Assembly (NCBI GenBank): GCA_024711185.1 | Contig: JANJTI010000282.1 | Span: forward strand, 1-5,799 | DNA: 5,799 nt | Direction: 5' to 3' | Origin: Brevundimonas sp. | GTDB taxonomy: Bacteria > Pseudomonadota > Alphaproteobacteria > Caulobacterales > Caulobacteraceae | Part shown: in pieces, positions 4,648 through 5,799 of the stretch | Layout of the letters: every line of letters starts with the position of its first letter | Position numbering within the stretch: position 1 is the first letter of the stretch | The notes under the pieces: generated by a model | The model's database searches: none | Seen by the model: the letters and a program-made list of their open reading frames with translations, nothing else | What the model was told of the DNA's origin: nothing | Translations under genes and position numbers: made by a program

Positions 4648-5400
4648 CTATCCTTGCAGCTTGTCGATCAGCGCCATGGCGGCGGCGGGGTTCCGCACCT
4701 TGGCGCCCGAGATGAAGTAGGCGAACACGTCGCCCCGTTTCGCCCAGCCGCGGGCGCGGTCGGCTATGGCGTCCAGTTCGGCCGAGGTCATGCCGGTCGG
4801 CTCGTCCTCGCGGCTCGACATCAGCCGGGCATAGGTGAAGTCGGCCGTCGGCTGGTCGATGCGCGGCCACTCCGGCGCCTCCTCGTCTTCGGCGTAGACG
4901 ATGGCGACGCCGTATTTCGCCGCCAGATCGTAGAACTGCGGGGTGTCGAAGCTGGCGTTGCGAACCTCCAGCGCGTGGCGCAGGCGCAGCCCGTCCTTCT
5001 CCTTGGGCAGCAGCTTCAGAAAGCCCTCGAAGTCCCCGGCGTCGAACTTCTTCGTGCCCATGAACTGCCAGTTGATCGGCCCCAGCTTGTCGCCCAGCGC
5101 CGTCAGCCCCTGGTCGAGGAACCGCCCCATCGACTCGCCCATGTCGGACAGGATCTTGCGGTTGGTGCAGTAGCGGCTGGCCTTGACGGAGAAGACGAAG
5201 CCCCCGGGCGTCTCGTCGCGCCACTTCATCCAGCTGTCCGGCTTGAAGGTCGAATAGTAGGTGCCGTTGATCTCGATCGAGGTCAGCTTGCGGCTGGCGT
5301 ATTCGAGCTCGCGCTTCTGACTCCATTTCTCCGGGTAGAAGACCCCGCGCCACGGTTCGTAGGTCCAGCCGCCGACGCCCACACGGATCATGCCTGTCAT
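4648..5400 (-). CDS. DUF72 (YecE-like) domain protein
   Basis: 250 residues, ATG 5398-5400 to TAG 4648-4650. DUF72 proteins form a TIM-barrel-like family of unknown biochemical function. Family marks are VGVGGWTYEPWRGVFYP (7-23), SIEINGTYYS (41-50), FVFSVKASR (68-76), HALEVRNASF (142-151), YARLMSS (190-196) and YFISGAKVRNPAAA (228-241). The invariant-looking E43, N45, K73, E145 and R147 are all present. No signal peptide or membrane segment is seen, so it is probably cytosolic. The first ATG is chosen over the one three codons later because of AGGAGG at 5406-5411. It is placed 30 nt after the TetR-family gene and 7 nt before the YahK-like reductase, all on one strand. The context suggests a job tied to the same inducing signal, perhaps stress or a sugar/aldehyde compound, but no function can be read from the sequence. 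Confidence 0.92.
   Translation of the reverse strand: MTGMIRVGVGGWTYEPWRGVFYPEKWSQKRELEYASRKLTSIEINGTYYSTFKPDSWMKWRDETPGGFVFSVKASRYCTNRKILSDMGESMGRFLDQGLTALGDKLGPINWQFMGTKKFDAGDFEGFLKLLPKEKDGLRLRHALEVRNASFDTPQFYDLAAKYGVAIVYAEDEEAPEWPRIDQPTADFTYARLMSSREDEPTGMTSAELDAIADRARGWAKRGDVFAYFISGAKVRNPAAAMALIDKLQG
4651..4655 (-). promoter_or_regulatory. Ribosome binding site of the YahK-like gene inside the DUF72 gene
   Basis: AAGGA on the minus strand lies within the final DUF72 codons, 10 nt before the reductase ATG. The DUF72 stop codon lies between them, an arrangement that favours translational coupling. Confidence 0.5.
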
Positions 5401-5405
5401 CTCGT

Positions 5406-5411
5406 CCTCCT
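5406..5411 (-). promoter_or_regulatory. Strong Shine-Dalgarno deciding the DUF72 start
   Basis: AGGAGG on the minus strand sits 5 nt before the ATG at 5398-5400 and 14 nt before the alternative ATG at 5389-5391, favouring the first start. It is the clearest ribosome site in the window. Confidence 0.65.
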
Positions 5412-5430
5412 GCGCCGGACCGATGTGGTC

Positions 5431-5799
5431 TCAGCCGGCGGCCGGGACAAGCGCCCGGTAGGCGGCCCGGGCGTGGCCGCGCGCCGTCACATCGTCAAGC
5501 AGCCGCTTCGAATGGCTGTAGGACAGCACCATCCCCTTGTACTGGAACACCTTCGCATCGAGAGCGGCGTCGTCGAGATCGGGAAACAGCGTCCGGAACT
5601 CGCGACGGATGACCTTGGCCCAGCGCAGCTGGCTCGACTTCAGCACGTCGCGAAGCGGACCCGGCTGGTCGTCGAGCTCGGCCGCCGCCGCCATCAGCGG
5701 ACAGCCGCCCGGCCGGTCCTGACCGTCGACCCAGTCCAGCTCCAGCTCGACCAGACGGTCCAGCCGCTTCCGTCCCGGCGTCAGTCCCTCGGCGGGCCG
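5431..5799 (-). CDS. TetR/AcrR-family transcriptional regulator, C-terminal part (5' end beyond window)
   Basis: The frame is open from the right edge to TGA 5431-5433, giving 122 C-terminal residues. The N-terminal helix-turn-helix, normally about 60-80 residues in this family, would lie beyond base 5799, so the class is inferred from the ligand-binding half. The visible part is all-helical in character: GLTPGRKRLDRLVELELDW (5-23), then GGCPLMAAAAELDDQPG (31-47), a signature common in TetR C-terminal domains (GGCPxxAAxxELDDxPG), then LRDVLKSSQLRWAKVIRREF and a last helix FQYKGMVLSYSHSKRLL. An internal ATG at 5692-5694 is not a credible start because coding similarity continues upstream of it. 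It precedes the DUF72 and YahK-like genes by 30 nt on the same strand and probably regulates that operon and itself; the operator would lie outside this window. The ligand is unknown. Confidence 0.85.
   Translation of the reverse strand, partial: RPAEGLTPGRKRLDRLVELELDWVDGQDRPGGCPLMAAAAELDDQPGPLRDVLKSSQLRWAKVIRREFRTLFPDLDDAALDAKVFQYKGMVLSYSHSKRLLDDVTARGHARAAYRALVPAAG

Noticed and set aside
4589..5353. A 254-codon minus-strand frame overlapping DUF72
   Set aside because: Same strand but another frame; Arg-rich with no motif, while the DUF72 frame has strong family motifs and a Shine-Dalgarno.
5431..5694. An 87-residue stand-alone protein starting at the internal ATG 5692-5694
   Set aside because: The frame continues open to the window edge and the upstream residues complete the TetR C-terminal signature, so this is the tail of a larger gene.
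1..5799. Mobile element, CRISPR array, tRNA/rRNA or prophage signal
   Set aside because: No transposase or integrase motifs, no spaced direct repeats, no tRNA-like folds were seen, and composition is uniform across the window.

Overview
The window looks like a chromosomal segment of a high-GC alphaproteobacterium, most likely of the Caulobacterales (Caulobacter/Brevundimonas/Phenylobacterium type). This rests on uniformly GC-rich codon use, a PhaB of the polyhydroxybutyrate pathway, and a small exported protein that resembles the DUF4908 family I associate with that order. The assignment is an inference. Coding density is very high. I see no mobile element, tRNA, rRNA, CRISPR array or phage gene, and no gene-free stretch longer than about 95 bases.

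Left part (1-2003): a SixA-like histidine phosphatase (minus, running off the left edge) lies 10 nt downstream of a class I methyltransferase-like gene (minus). That gene is divergent from gloB (plus, glyoxalase II). The 45-nt gap between the two divergent starts is the most structured piece of DNA in the window. A perfect 11-bp inverted repeat surrounds the methyltransferase start codon, and a second perfect 6-bp inverted repeat abuts the gloB ATG.

Middle (1993-3569): gloB converges with, and overlaps by 11 nt, a gene for a DUF4908-like exported protein (minus). Upstream of that gene on the same strand is phaB (acetoacetyl-CoA reductase), with no phaA beside it. The 94-nt leader of phaB holds three tandem WTGCG pentamers and a GC-rich inverted repeat.

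Right part (3570-5799): an apparent minus-strand operon runs from a TetR-family regulator (its N-terminal DNA-binding part lies beyond the right edge) through a DUF72/YecE-like protein to a YahK-like zinc-dependent, probably NADPH-dependent, aldehyde reductase. Gaps are 30 and 7 nt, and a short intrinsic terminator is built into the last codons of the reductase gene. GloB and the reductase both act on reactive carbonyl chemistry, but nothing here proves the two transcription units are co-regulated. I do not see a clearly new multi-gene system. The best candidates for something undescribed are the methyltransferase/gloB divergent control region and the phaB leader.
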